Below are positions 40,590-48,523 of a DNA stretch of 60,229 bases, one piece after another (position 1 is the stretch's first letter; each line of letters opens with the position of its first letter). The notes beneath the pieces were generated by a model that searched no databases, was not told where the DNA came from, and saw nothing but the letters and a program-made list of their open reading frames with translations. Where the stretch lies: the NCBI GenBank assembly GCA_964625745.1, contig CAZVCJ010000006.1, forward strand, positions 1-60,229, read 5' to 3'. Source of the DNA: CAZVCJ01 sp964625745. GTDB taxonomy: Bacteria; Chloroflexota; Anaerolineae; VGOG01. Both the position numbers and the translations under genes were made by a program.

Positions 40590-41426
40590 TCACTGCTCAG
40601 TGAAATAGGCTCGTAGGGCCTCTTCCCAGGGGCGCAGGGTGATTCCCAAAGCGGTGGCGGCGCAGAAGTTGCGGATCGGCGTGTAAGGAGGAGGGGTAGA
40701 AGGGCGGGCGTACTGGTCGGAGGCGATGGGGTGAACGGGAATGTGCCCTCGCCCTGCCAGCTCCAGGATCTTGATGGCGAAGTCATAACGGGAGCACACG
40801 CCCTCGTTGGTGAAGTGGTAGATGCCGTAGTGGTCGGTGCGGATCAGTTTGGCGATGGCCTCCGCCAGGTCCGGGGCGTAGGTGGGGGAGCTGATCTCGT
40901 CGGCTACCACGCGCAACTCACCCCGCTCGTCGGCGAGGCTGATCATCTTGGTCACGAAGTTGTTGCCGCCCTGGGCGTAGAGCCAGGCGGTCCTCACAAT
41001 GTAGAAGCGATTCAGGAGAGTTCGGGTGAAAAACTCACCCGCCAGCTTAGACCTGCCGTAAGCGTTGATGGGATTGGTCTGGTCGAACTCCAGATAGGGC
41101 TCACCCTTGGTTCCATCGAAGACCTCGTTGGTGCTGACGTAGACCATAGCCGCGCCGCACTTTTGGCAAGCCAGGGCCACGTTTTGGGCGCCCAGGCCGT
41201 TGATTCTATAAGCTGCGTCGGGATCGCGCTCGCAGCCATCAACGTTGGTCACGGCTGCAGCATGGATCACCACCTGGGGGGCGAAATCGGCCATAGCCTG
41301 AGCGACGGCCTGCCTGTCGGTGATGTCGTGTTGCGGTAGATCCAGGCCGAAAAGCGTCTCCCCTTTTAGCACCCCTTGCAGCGATTTGCCCAACTGTCCT
41401 TTGTGCCCTGTGATAATGATGCGCAT
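40590..41426 (-). CDS. rfbD: dTDP-4-dehydrorhamnose reductase (RmlD-like)
   Basis: An NAD(P)H-dependent short-chain reductase for the last step of dTDP-L-rhamnose synthesis. The Rossmann motif is MRIIITGHKGQLGKSLQGVL. PQVVIHAAAVTNVDGCE, the catalytic YVSTNEVFDGTK (T in place of S/T) and YGRSKLAGE (Tyr-x3-Lys) are typical, as are IVRTAWLYAQGGNNFV and DEISSPTYAPDLA. It is 278 residues from the ATG at 41426, which has GGAGGA upstream; a GTG two codons earlier is less likely. rmlA, rmlB and rmlC are not in the window. It heads a three-gene unit with two GT2 enzymes. Confidence 0.92.
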   Translation of the reverse strand: MRIIITGHKGQLGKSLQGVLKGETLFGLDLPQHDITDRQAVAQAMADFAPQVVIHAAAVTNVDGCERDPDAAYRINGLGAQNVALACQKCGAAMVYVSTNEVFDGTKGEPYLEFDQTNPINAYGRSKLAGEFFTRTLLNRFYIVRTAWLYAQGGNNFVTKMISLADERGELRVVADEISSPTYAPDLAEAIAKLIRTDHYGIYHFTNEGVCSRYDFAIKILELAGRGHIPVHPIASDQYARPSTPPPYTPIRNFCAATALGITLRPWEEALRAYFTEQ

Positions 41427-41462
41427 TTCCACCTCCTCCGGTCGCTACTTTGCTTCACCTAG

Positions 41463-41491
41463 ATTATAGCAGCTTTCGGCTACTTGGGCAA
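41463..41491 (-). promoter_or_regulatory. Promoter of the rmlD-GT2-GT2 unit
   Basis: TTGCCC (41486-41491) and perfect TATAAT (41463-41468) with a 17-base spacer, 37 bases before the start. Confidence 0.85.
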
Positions 41492-41560
41492 TCCTGGGCA
41501 CATCGGCAGTATCCAGCATTCGGGGGAAGTAAAAAAGGTCAGGCGCCATCGGTGGCCAAA

Positions 41561-41585
41561 AGAAAAAGCGGGGGAAATCCCCGCT
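41561..41585 (-). terminator. Intrinsic terminator after the second phoU
   Basis: GCGGGG and CCCCGC arms with a short loop are followed on the minus strand by TTTTTCTTTT. It closes the long gene train that starts at yvcK. Confidence 0.9.
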
Positions 41586-41648
41586 CTCCTTGCGCCCTTG
41601 CACCTTCGCTGGATACGCCACTATCAGTGGCAAAGAAGCACAACAGCG

Positions 41649-42329
41649 TCAGGCGAGCCCAATCAGGCCCTCCTCTGAATCCATCTCCATCATCTCCCCC
41701 GTGGCGGTGAAGACCACCCGCTCGCAGATGTTGGTCACCCGGTCGGCGGCGCGCTCCAGGTTGTGAGCCACCCACAACAGGTAAGTAGCCTGGTCTATGG
41801 TGCGCGGGTTGGCCATGATGAAGGTGAGCAGCTCCCGGTAGACCTGGTTGTAGAGAGCGTCTACCTCATCGTCCTCGGCGGGGATAGCCCGGGCCAGGGC
41901 CACGTCTCGTCGGACGAAGGCGTCCAGCGCCCGGTGGAGCATGTCCCGCGCTTTCTCGGCCATGCGGGGGATGTCAATGAGGGGCTTGAGCAGAGGCTTC
42001 TCGCCCATCATCAGGTTGACTCTGGCGATGCCCTTGGCGTAGTCCCCAATCCGTTCCAGCTCTGTAACGATTTCTAGCACCGCGGCAACGGTGCGCAGGT
42101 CACCAGCCAAGGGTTGTTGGGTGGCGATGAGGACCAGACAGTCAGCTTCAATAGCGAAGCGCTTCTCGTTGATGACACGATCCTGAGCGATCAGACGCCG
42201 AGAGCCCTCCACGTCCCGCCTCTTGAGAACCTCCACCGATTCAATGATGGCTTCCTCCACCATGCTGCCCAAAACCAATACCTCATCTTGGAGGCGTTGC
42301 AGTTCTCGGTCAAAGGTTTCTCGTACCAT
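41649..42329 (-). CDS. phoU: Phosphate signalling regulator PhoU (copy 2)
   Basis: A second PhoU of 226 residues. It shares with copy 1 the helix motifs ELERIGDYAKGIAR and NLERAADRVTNICE and long identical stretches such as CLVLIATQQPLAGDLR and DEVDALYNQVYREL. The ATG at 42329 has GGAGGAG upstream inside the dnaK stop region, so it is coupled to dnaK. Linkage of phoU to an Hsp70 gene is not usual, and no Pst transporter is nearby. In some bacteria PhoU-like proteins serve other Na/Pi or signalling systems, so its partner is uncertain. Confidence 0.94.
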   Translation of the reverse strand: MVRETFDRELQRLQDEVLVLGSMVEEAIIESVEVLKRRDVEGSRRLIAQDRVINEKRFAIEADCLVLIATQQPLAGDLRTVAAVLEIVTELERIGDYAKGIARVNLMMGEKPLLKPLIDIPRMAEKARDMLHRALDAFVRRDVALARAIPAEDDEVDALYNQVYRELLTFIMANPRTIDQATYLLWVAHNLERAADRVTNICERVVFTATGEMMEMDSEEGLIGLA

Positions 42330-42333
42330 CTCG

Positions 42334-44058
42334 TCACTCCTCCAGCTCATAGAGCAAATCAGTCAACTCGTCCATCCAGTTGTCCAGTTCGGCTTCATCC
42401 CCCAAACGACAGGCCTCGTCAATCATCGCCAGGGCTTCGGCCAGATCTTCGGCGTCTTCGGGCTCCAATTCGCCACTCTGTAGCAACTTGCGCCCCTGGT
42501 CCACCATCGCCTGGCTCCCTTCGTCGAGAACCAGCGCCGGGATGGTTTCCGCCAGCCGTTTCTGGGCCTGGCTGATCTGCTCCTGGGTCAGCCGTTCCTG
42601 CGAGGCGGCTACTGTAATACCTGCTTCTTGACCACTGCCCCGGTCGGTGGCTTTGACGTGCAAAATGCCATTGACATCCATGCTGAACTGAACAGTCACC
42701 TGGGCATGCTCGCCTTTCCGCTCCGGTTTCAGATCGGTGAACATGAAATCGCCCAGCAATGTGTTCTTGCTGGCAATGGACTGCTCGCCCTGGTAGACCT
42801 TTAGATGTACGGTGTCCTGGTCAGGGTAAACGGCGCTATAGACCTGTTCTTTGGTCACTGGAATGGTGGTATTGCGATGGATAATGACATTGTAGCGGTC
42901 ATCCACCCAGCCGCGCCAGCTCCACTCGGCCACTTCGATACCCAGAGAATGGGGGGTCACGTCCACCAAGACAGCCTCGATGGGCTGACCAGCGATGATG
43001 GCCGCCTGGACACCAGCACCCAGGGCCACCGCTTCGGAGGGATGGACCTCCTGGCGCGGATCCAGGCCGGTGACGTCGGCCGCCAGTTCCCACACGGCGG
43101 GGATGTAGGTGGAGCCGCCCACCAGCAGCACCTTGTCCAGGTCCTTGATGGTCATCTTGGCGTCAGCCAGGGCCTGTTGGATGGAGGTGCGGGTGGAGCC
43201 GACCAGGCTCTCGATCATTTTCTCAAATTCGTGGCGGTTGACCTCCACCTCCAGGTGCAGCGGCTTGCCCCCTTTCTCCGTCAGGTATTCCTCACGCACC
43301 CAGGCGAAGGGACGGGAGGAAAGCTCGATCTTGGCCTTTTCGGCCGCGCGGGTCAGGCGAGCCATAGCTCGGCGGTCGTTCCGCAGATCCACGCCGTGCT
43401 GCTTTTCAAAAGTCTGGCGCAGGTGATCGGCCAGCAGAGCGTCAAAATCGTCGCCGCCCAGGCGGGTATTGCCGTGGCTGGCCCGCACTTCCACCACTCC
43501 ACTCACCAATTCCACCAACGACACGTCGAAGGTGCCGCCCCCCAGGTCGTAGACCAGTACCACCTGGTCTCCTTCCCGGTCCAGGCCGTAGGCCAGGGCA
43601 GCGGCCGTCGGCTCATTAATGATGCGCATAACCTCCAGCCCGGCGATCTGGCCAGCATCTTTGGTAGCCTGCCGGGCCGCGTCGGAAAAGTAAGCAGGCA
43701 CGGTGATGACCGCCCGTTTGATTGGGTAGCCCAGGTTGACCTCGGCTACACGCTTGAGCTCGCGCAGGATGAAGGCTGAAATCTCCTGGGGAGTAAAGGT
43801 GTGTTCGCCCAGGGTCACGGTGCGGTCGGTGCCCATGTCACGCTTGATGGAGCGGACGGTGGCTTCGGGGGCCAAGACCCATTGATTGAGGGCTGGCGTG
43901 CCCACCAGCCACTCGCCCTTTGGCGACAGGCCCACCACGGAGGGCATGATCCGTTCCTGTTTATTGGGGAGAATGGCCGGGCGGCCGTCTTGCACCACGC
44001 TGACGCCAGAGAAAGTGGTGCCCAGGTCAATGCCGATGATGGCGTCTTCGTTACTCAT
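42334..44058 (-). CDS. dnaK: DnaK-type Hsp70 with reduced C-terminal lid
   Basis: An ATP-driven chaperone of 574 residues, shorter than the usual 610-640. The nucleotide-binding domain shows IIGIDLGTTFSGVSVV, RAVITVPAYFSDAARQATKDA, RIINEPTAAALAYGL, VYDLGGGTFDVSLVEL and LLVGGSTYIPAVWEL. The linker and substrate-binding beta domain follow (VLVDVTPHSLGIEV). After about residue 490 the helical lid is brief and acidic (DELTDLLYELEE at the end) and there is no Gly-rich tail or EEVD-like end. The ATG at 44058 gives the family start; the open frame upstream is repeat sequence. It follows grpE, a J-like gene and a TPR gene. Confidence 0.94.
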   Translation of the reverse strand: MSNEDAIIGIDLGTTFSGVSVVQDGRPAILPNKQERIMPSVVGLSPKGEWLVGTPALNQWVLAPEATVRSIKRDMGTDRTVTLGEHTFTPQEISAFILRELKRVAEVNLGYPIKRAVITVPAYFSDAARQATKDAGQIAGLEVMRIINEPTAAALAYGLDREGDQVVLVYDLGGGTFDVSLVELVSGVVEVRASHGNTRLGGDDFDALLADHLRQTFEKQHGVDLRNDRRAMARLTRAAEKAKIELSSRPFAWVREEYLTEKGGKPLHLEVEVNRHEFEKMIESLVGSTRTSIQQALADAKMTIKDLDKVLLVGGSTYIPAVWELAADVTGLDPRQEVHPSEAVALGAGVQAAIIAGQPIEAVLVDVTPHSLGIEVAEWSWRGWVDDRYNVIIHRNTTIPVTKEQVYSAVYPDQDTVHLKVYQGEQSIASKNTLLGDFMFTDLKPERKGEHAQVTVQFSMDVNGILHVKATDRGSGQEAGITVAASQERLTQEQISQAQKRLAETIPALVLDEGSQAMVDQGRKLLQSGELEPEDAEDLAEALAMIDEACRLGDEAELDNWMDELTDLLYELEE

Positions 44059-44075
44059 GGTTTGTTTTGCATCCT

Positions 44076-44150
44076 CATTTCTAGTAATTGGGTATTGGAT
44101 ATTGCTCGTCACTCGTTACTCATTCCTCGTTCCTCGTTGCCCTGTTTTTC
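44076..44150. repeat. Dispersed repeat family B at the dnaK-grpE junction
   Basis: TAATTGGGTATTGGATATTG followed by CGTCACTCGTTACTCATTCC and TCGTTCCTCG words. They fill the dnaK leader and the last grpE codons. Confidence 0.85.
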
Positions 44151-44791
44151 ACCACGACGACTTCGGCGTAGCGGAGGACTTGGTCGCCGGCGGTGTAGCC
44201 CCGCCGTTCCTCGGCGACGATGTGGCCGTCGGGTAGGGATTCGTCTTCGACGGTGCCCACGGCTACATGGCGGTAGGGGTCGAAGGTCTGGCCAACAGTG
44301 GGAACGGGTTGGATGCCGGCCTCGTTCAGGATGGCCAGCAGGCGGTCGCGCAGCAGGCGTTGGCCGTCGAGCCAGGCAGCGAGGATGGCCGCCGCCTGAG
44401 AGTCCTGCCCCCCTTCCCCCCAACCTTGGGGGACTTCGTGCTCCCCTTCCCCCCAACCTTGGGGGGCTAGGGGGGCAGCCTGGCGCTCGCCACTCTCCAG
44501 GCCAGACTCCAGCCCATCGAGCACTGGTAGCAGAGCCTTCAACACGCCCAGCCGGGCCTTTTGAACAGCTTCTTGCTGGGCAGCTTCCTGGCGCGCCACG
44601 GCTGACTGAAGAGATTCCAGAGTTACTTGCAATCGCTCGGCCTGGGCCTGGGCCAGAGTGTTGGACTTGTACTGCTCGCGACCCAGCTTGCTCAGTTGTT
44701 CTTCCAGTTTGGCCAGGCTGTCACCCGACAGATCGCCCACGCGTAAGGCCAACTCGGAAATAGTTTCCCAAACGTGTCGTTTGTGACTCAT
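44120..44791 (-). CDS. grpE: Nucleotide exchange factor GrpE (divergent, with insert)
   Basis: GrpE releases ADP from DnaK. The 223-residue protein has a long coiled-coil N-terminus (LAKLEEQLSKLGREQYKSN, AQAQAERLQVTLESLQSAV) and the C-terminal beta domain (GIQPVPTVGQTFDPYRHVAV and VAEERRGYTAGDQVLRYAEVVV) typical of the family. Residues about 106-130 (PLAPQGWGEGEHEVPQGWGE) come from two copies of repeat family C and interrupt the helical region. The end (KNRATRNEE) runs into family-B repeat. It lies between the J-like gene and dnaK. Confidence 0.88.
   Translation of the reverse strand: MSHKRHVWETISELALRVGDLSGDSLAKLEEQLSKLGREQYKSNTLAQAQAERLQVTLESLQSAVARQEAAQQEAVQKARLGVLKALLPVLDGLESGLESGERQAAPLAPQGWGEGEHEVPQGWGEGGQDSQAAAILAAWLDGQRLLRDRLLAILNEAGIQPVPTVGQTFDPYRHVAVGTVEDESLPDGHIVAEERRGYTAGDQVLRYAEVVVVKNRATRNEE
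44402..44472. repeat. Dispersed G/C palindrome family C, two copies, inside grpE
   Basis: TTCCCCCCAACCTTGGGGG occurs twice about 35 bases apart, each a near-perfect palindrome. In frame they code a duplicated PQGWGEG peptide. Confidence 0.9.
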
Positions 44792-44859
44792 GGGTTTCGA
44801 TACACCTTGGTTTCGATACGCCTACGGCTACTCAACCCAAGCGGCTACTCAACCCAAGC

Positions 44860-45228
44860 TTATAGACGCACCGGTTCATAGTCGTCGCGAAAGCTGTCGC
44901 GAACGAAGTCGGTAAAGGCCTGGGCAGCAGTCAGCACTTCCTCGGGATGCAGGCGCAAGTCAAAACGGGCCGAGCGTCGGTATTTGGGCGGCTTCCAGGG
45001 TGGCGGCGCCTGCAGAAGATAAAGATCGGTCACCGTTCGCTGCTCCGCGCTGCGCAACTGCTCGTAGGCGGCGCGGATGGCCTTGAACGTCTCCGGGTCG
45101 GTCTCGGGCGGGTGTTCGCGCACCTTGCGAAAATAGGCGCGGCGGATCTCTTCGTGGCTGGCGCCCCGTTTCAGGTCCAGCACACTGTAAGGATCACCAG
45201 TATTCGTCGTCGTCGTCGTCATCGTCAT
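44860..45228 (-). CDS. J-domain-like protein lacking the HPD motif
   Basis: A 122-residue protein. Residues about 12-60 have the J-domain pattern YSVLDLKRGASHEEIRRAYF, KVREHPPETDPETFKAIRAA, YEQL. The HPD tripeptide that triggers Hsp70 ATPase in true DnaJ is HPP here, so normal DnaK activation may be lost. The C-terminal half (PPWKPPKYRRSARFDLRLHP) has no known domain. The first residues (MTMTTTTTNTG) come from reading the Asp-codon run of the upstream TPR gene in another frame, so the genes overlap by 35 bases. GGAG lies seven bases before the ATG at 45228. Confidence 0.82.
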   Translation of the reverse strand: MTMTTTTTNTGDPYSVLDLKRGASHEEIRRAYFRKVREHPPETDPETFKAIRAAYEQLRSAEQRTVTDLYLLQAPPPWKPPKYRRSARFDLRLHPEEVLTAAQAFTDFVRDSFRDDYEPVRL

Positions 45229-47449
45229 CAAACATCTCCAAGTCTACGTCACCAAACATACCAAAGGGACTCATCCCTCGCTCGAGCATATCAATGGCGT
45301 GTTCGAAGGTTTGGCGGGCCATTTCGACGGCCCGGAGCAACTCCTCATCGCCGGTCTGGCGGGCAGTTCGGCGCGCTTGCCGCCAATGGCGCCTGGCCTC
45401 GCGCATTTCCAAAGCGGCGGCGTAGCTGGCGCCGACATGCAAGTTGGCCCAGCCGTGCTCAGGGTCCAGACGCAATGCCTGCTGAAGGTAGACAAGGGCC
45501 TGGCTGTCGTTTTTACGGTCAAGGTAAAAGACGGCGATGTCCACCAGGTCGTCGGCATTGCCCTCGGCGATCTGCTCGGCGCGCCGCACATAGTCGTTGC
45601 CTTGCTCGGTCTGGCGGCGCCTGAAGCAACAGTTGGCCAGGTCCAGGTAGAACGCGGCCGGTAGGCGGGCGGCCAGTTCCGTAGCCTGAGTGATGACCCA
45701 TTCGGCATCGTCGGGGCGGTTGGCGACGTGGCAGGCATCCACTGCCATGTGATAAGTGTCCAGATCGGCAGGGTTCAGGGCAAAGGCCTGAGCCATTTCA
45801 CGGCGGGCGGTGTCCGGATCGTTTTTGCAGAAGTAACATTCGGCTAGCGAGATGTACAGATAGGACTCGCCGGGCGTGTACGTCAGAGCCTCGCGGTAGG
45901 ATTTCAACGCCCCGTCAAGGTCTCCAAAACGGCCGAGGCGATCCCCTTCCTGGTGCAGGAGTTCAACCAGGCGCTCCTGGGCCTCCAGGTGATTCGGGTC
46001 GAGTTCCAGCACCTTCTTCCACATCTGACGAGCGCGGGGCAGGTAGCCGTACCCCTCGTCCAGTCGGGCAGCGTGGACCAAAGCGCTGATGTTGTTCGGT
46101 TCTCGTTTGAGGATACGGGCCACTTCTTTGCTGGCTGCGCTCCAGCGCTCGCTGGCTGCCAGGGCGTCTACCAATTCCAGGCGCAGGTCGGTGTTGCTGG
46201 GATCGTTCTTGACGGCGTTGCGCAAGGTGGTGATCGCCTCTTCCACATTGCCAGCCCGACGGTAACATTCGGCCACGTGCCCCCACAACAGGGCGACCTG
46301 CTGAGGGGTAAGGGCCTCGGTCGCGTTGGCCTTCCGCGGGCGGCGACGGATAACTTCGCGCCACAGCTCAGCAGCTTCCTCCGAGAAACGTTCTGCTTTT
46401 TCGTAAGCCAGGGCCAGGTTCTGGAGCAAGGCGCGGCTGTTATCACCAAGTTCCCTGGCCTTTTCCCAATGTTTAAGAGCATGATCCCAACGGGCGGCCT
46501 GAGCGTCGGCGTGGCCGGCCTGGAAATGGGCAGCAGCCGCCAGGTCCTTCAGTTCGCGGTCGCCAGATGACACGTTGAGAGCGGCATCGGCCAGAGTCGC
46601 AGCCTCGGCCCATTGCCCATCAGCCATGGCCTGTTCGGCGCTGGTGTAATAAAGCAGAAAGAAGTTATCACGGAAAGCCGGTGTGTTCAGCCCCAGGCGG
46701 CAGGCCGATTCCCAGTGAGCCAGAGCTTCAGCCAGCCGATGGTGGCGCAGTGCATTCAGCCCCAGAGTGTATGCCACGACGGCACGCACTGCCGCAGGTC
46801 GGTTATCGCTTTGAGCGATGCTTTGCAATACTTTGTGAGCGCCATCATCCCCAGATTCAAGGGCCGCCAATCCCTGCCACAACTCGGCAGAACCGGTGGG
46901 AGTGGACGTGGCTGCCGGGGATTCGGCGAGTACCGGCTGGCCGAGCACCAATCGGACCAGCGGACTGAGCTCCGCTTGCCGCTCGGTGGGCAGCGCCTTC
47001 CAGGCTGTGTCCTGGGTGGGATCCTGACCCTGCTCCAACAAAGCCAGGGCGGCCAATTCGGCGGCGCGGGTAAAGGCCGGGTCGGCGCCCAGGGCCAGGC
47101 GATAGGCAGTGAGGGCAGTGCCCAGGTTGTCCTGGTGGTGATGGGCCAGACCCAGGTGATAAGCATAGCGTGGATCGCCGGGGACCAGACGGGCTGTCTT
47201 GTCCAGATCGAGCAGGCCGGCATCGCACTGGCGCCAGCGATAGAACCGCAGCAGGCCACGGCGGAAATAGACCTCAGCCAGAGCCGCGGTCAGGGTCGGC
47301 GATGGATTCTTCTGGCGTGCCTGTTCCCAGGCAGCAATGGCTTCGTCGTAATGGCCTCGGTGAAATGCCTCCTTTCCCCGGATGATTGGATCGGCAGTAG
47401 CTTGGCGTGCTCTAGCTTTGGCGCGTCTGGATTTTTTCTTCTTGGCCAC
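45194..47449 (-). CDS. Large TPR protein of the DnaK-GrpE locus
   Basis: A 751-residue soluble protein made mostly of tetratricopeptide repeats, with a basic start (MAKKKKSRRAKARARQ) and an acidic tail (EMFDDDDDDDDEYW). Typical TPR units include GKEAFHRGHYDEAIAAWEQA, YAYHLGLAHHHQDNLGTALT, and WANLHVGASYAAALEMREAR; about 12-15 units are likely. Such proteins act as binding scaffolds. An acidic C-terminus on a partner of Hsp70 recalls the EEVD-type docking signals, but the match is only general. It directly precedes and overlaps the J-like gene. Confidence 0.88.
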   Translation of the reverse strand: MAKKKKSRRAKARARQATADPIIRGKEAFHRGHYDEAIAAWEQARQKNPSPTLTAALAEVYFRRGLLRFYRWRQCDAGLLDLDKTARLVPGDPRYAYHLGLAHHHQDNLGTALTAYRLALGADPAFTRAAELAALALLEQGQDPTQDTAWKALPTERQAELSPLVRLVLGQPVLAESPAATSTPTGSAELWQGLAALESGDDGAHKVLQSIAQSDNRPAAVRAVVAYTLGLNALRHHRLAEALAHWESACRLGLNTPAFRDNFFLLYYTSAEQAMADGQWAEAATLADAALNVSSGDRELKDLAAAAHFQAGHADAQAARWDHALKHWEKARELGDNSRALLQNLALAYEKAERFSEEAAELWREVIRRRPRKANATEALTPQQVALLWGHVAECYRRAGNVEEAITTLRNAVKNDPSNTDLRLELVDALAASERWSAASKEVARILKREPNNISALVHAARLDEGYGYLPRARQMWKKVLELDPNHLEAQERLVELLHQEGDRLGRFGDLDGALKSYREALTYTPGESYLYISLAECYFCKNDPDTARREMAQAFALNPADLDTYHMAVDACHVANRPDDAEWVITQATELAARLPAAFYLDLANCCFRRRQTEQGNDYVRRAEQIAEGNADDLVDIAVFYLDRKNDSQALVYLQQALRLDPEHGWANLHVGASYAAALEMREARRHWRQARRTARQTGDEELLRAVEMARQTFEHAIDMLERGMSPFGMFGDVDLEMFDDDDDDDDEYW

Positions 47450-47451
47450 AG

Positions 47452-47506
47452 TTCGTTCTCTATTCCTCGTTACCCGTTCCTCGTCCCTCGTTACCTCAAT
47501 ACTCCA
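47452..47506. repeat. Dispersed repeat family B at the M50-TPR junction
   Basis: CTATTCCTCGTTACCCGTTC and CCTCGTCCCTCGTTACC words fill the gap and the last codons of the M50 gene region. The same CTCGTTAC words lie at the dnaK-grpE junction. Confidence 0.75.
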
Positions 47507-48257
47507 CTCGCTTCCCCGTCAATCTGGATACAAGCTCCTCGAAGACAAAGAAGACAGTTATGAAGACGGCATCCACCACGACCGTCAGGCTAAAGGCATA
47601 GGCCAGATAACTCAAACCAGTCAAAGAGGCCGTCGCCACCACCTCTGGTATCTGACGCACCCAGCCGGTCAGGTAAAAGAGGAGAGCCACCAGTCCCACG
47701 AACAGGAGAACCGGCCTCCAGGGCTCCCGATCGGTCTCACTAGGCAGCATGGCATTGGATATGGCGAAGATGAGGTAGAGCCACAGCCAGAAATCGGGCA
47801 CCTTGAGAGAAGCCCAGAGGCTTTCCCCAATCCGTTCCCACTCGCCACTGAGCAAGACCTCTTCCAGACCACGCAGGCCCAGGATCAGTTGACCGATGAT
47901 CAAGATGGCGAAGCTGCCGCTGATGAGGGGAGCCACGCCGATCAGGCTGCTACGGAAGGGATCGGTGCGGGCCACCCTGACCGACCCCATGCGCATTTGA
48001 TTGCCGCGCCCCTTGGAAGGCCAAAGCGATATCTTCCCCGTCCGCACCCCCAGCAGCTTGGCCGACAACCAGTGGCTCAGCTCATGGATGAGGATGCCCG
48101 GCAGCAGCAGCACGAAGTACAGAAACATAGCTGCCTCGTTGTCTCCAACAAGGAGCAAACCCAGCCCCTGGACGTGCCGGTTTATCCAGCGTTTCATGAA
48201 GAACAGGGGGGCAAGAGTAGCGGCGAGCCATATCAGTGGGGTCCAGTGGCTAAACAT
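47496..48257 (-). CDS. M50 family intramembrane metalloprotease-like protein
   Basis: A 253-residue membrane protein with about six segments. The zinc motif HELSH lies in segment two (GILIHELSHWLSAKLLGV, near residue 58), and a later FAISNAMLPSETDREPW supplies the third-ligand Asp expected of site-2 proteases. There is no PDZ domain. Substrates of such proteases are often membrane-tied regulators. It precedes the TPR, J-like, grpE and dnaK genes and follows a toxin-antitoxin-like pair. The ATG at 48257 lies 38 bases after the YgiT-like gene. Confidence 0.85.
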   Translation of the reverse strand: MFSHWTPLIWLAATLAPLFFMKRWINRHVQGLGLLLVGDNEAAMFLYFVLLLPGILIHELSHWLSAKLLGVRTGKISLWPSKGRGNQMRMGSVRVARTDPFRSSLIGVAPLISGSFAILIIGQLILGLRGLEEVLLSGEWERIGESLWASLKVPDFWLWLYLIFAISNAMLPSETDREPWRPVLLFVGLVALLFYLTGWVRQIPEVVATASLTGLSYLAYAFSLTVVVDAVFITVFFVFEELVSRLTGKRVEY

Positions 48258-48295
48258 GATGCTCCCTGCGGGCGGTAATAGAGCTCAAATGTCCT

Positions 48296-48520
48296 TCACG
48301 CATACTCATAAAGAGGGACAACACTCACAGGGCGGGTCGTCGTTCGCAGCAGCATCTCAATCTTACGGACCGTTTCCGGTTTTAGAAGCACATCTCCACA
48401 AACTACACAAACCTCTGCGGGGACGCGGTCAATGACAATCACCTGTCCCTGATAGCGCACGGTATGCACGATCTTCCGCTCCTCATACTCTCCAGGACAC
48501 CCCTCAATGCTACATTCCAT
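48296..48520 (-). CDS. YgiT-type zinc-finger antitoxin-like protein
   Basis: A 74-residue protein with two metal pairs: CSIEGC near the start and CVVCGD near residue 38, then a short helical tail (ETVRKIEMLLRTTT). This is the YgiT/MqsA N-terminal zinc finger without the Xre DNA-binding half. Such short forms commonly follow a DUF4258 gene as the second member of a presumed type II toxin-antitoxin pair. It begins three bases after the DUF4258 stop. Confidence 0.85.
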   Translation of the reverse strand: MECSIEGCPGEYEERKIVHTVRYQGQVIVIDRVPAEVCVVCGDVLLKPETVRKIEMLLRTTTRPVSVVPLYEYA

Positions 48521-48523
48521 CGC

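Noticed and set aside
42805..43779. 324-codon plus-strand frame opposite dnaK
   Set aside because: Antisense frames opposite dnaK are a known artefact of Hsp70 codon use; no other support.
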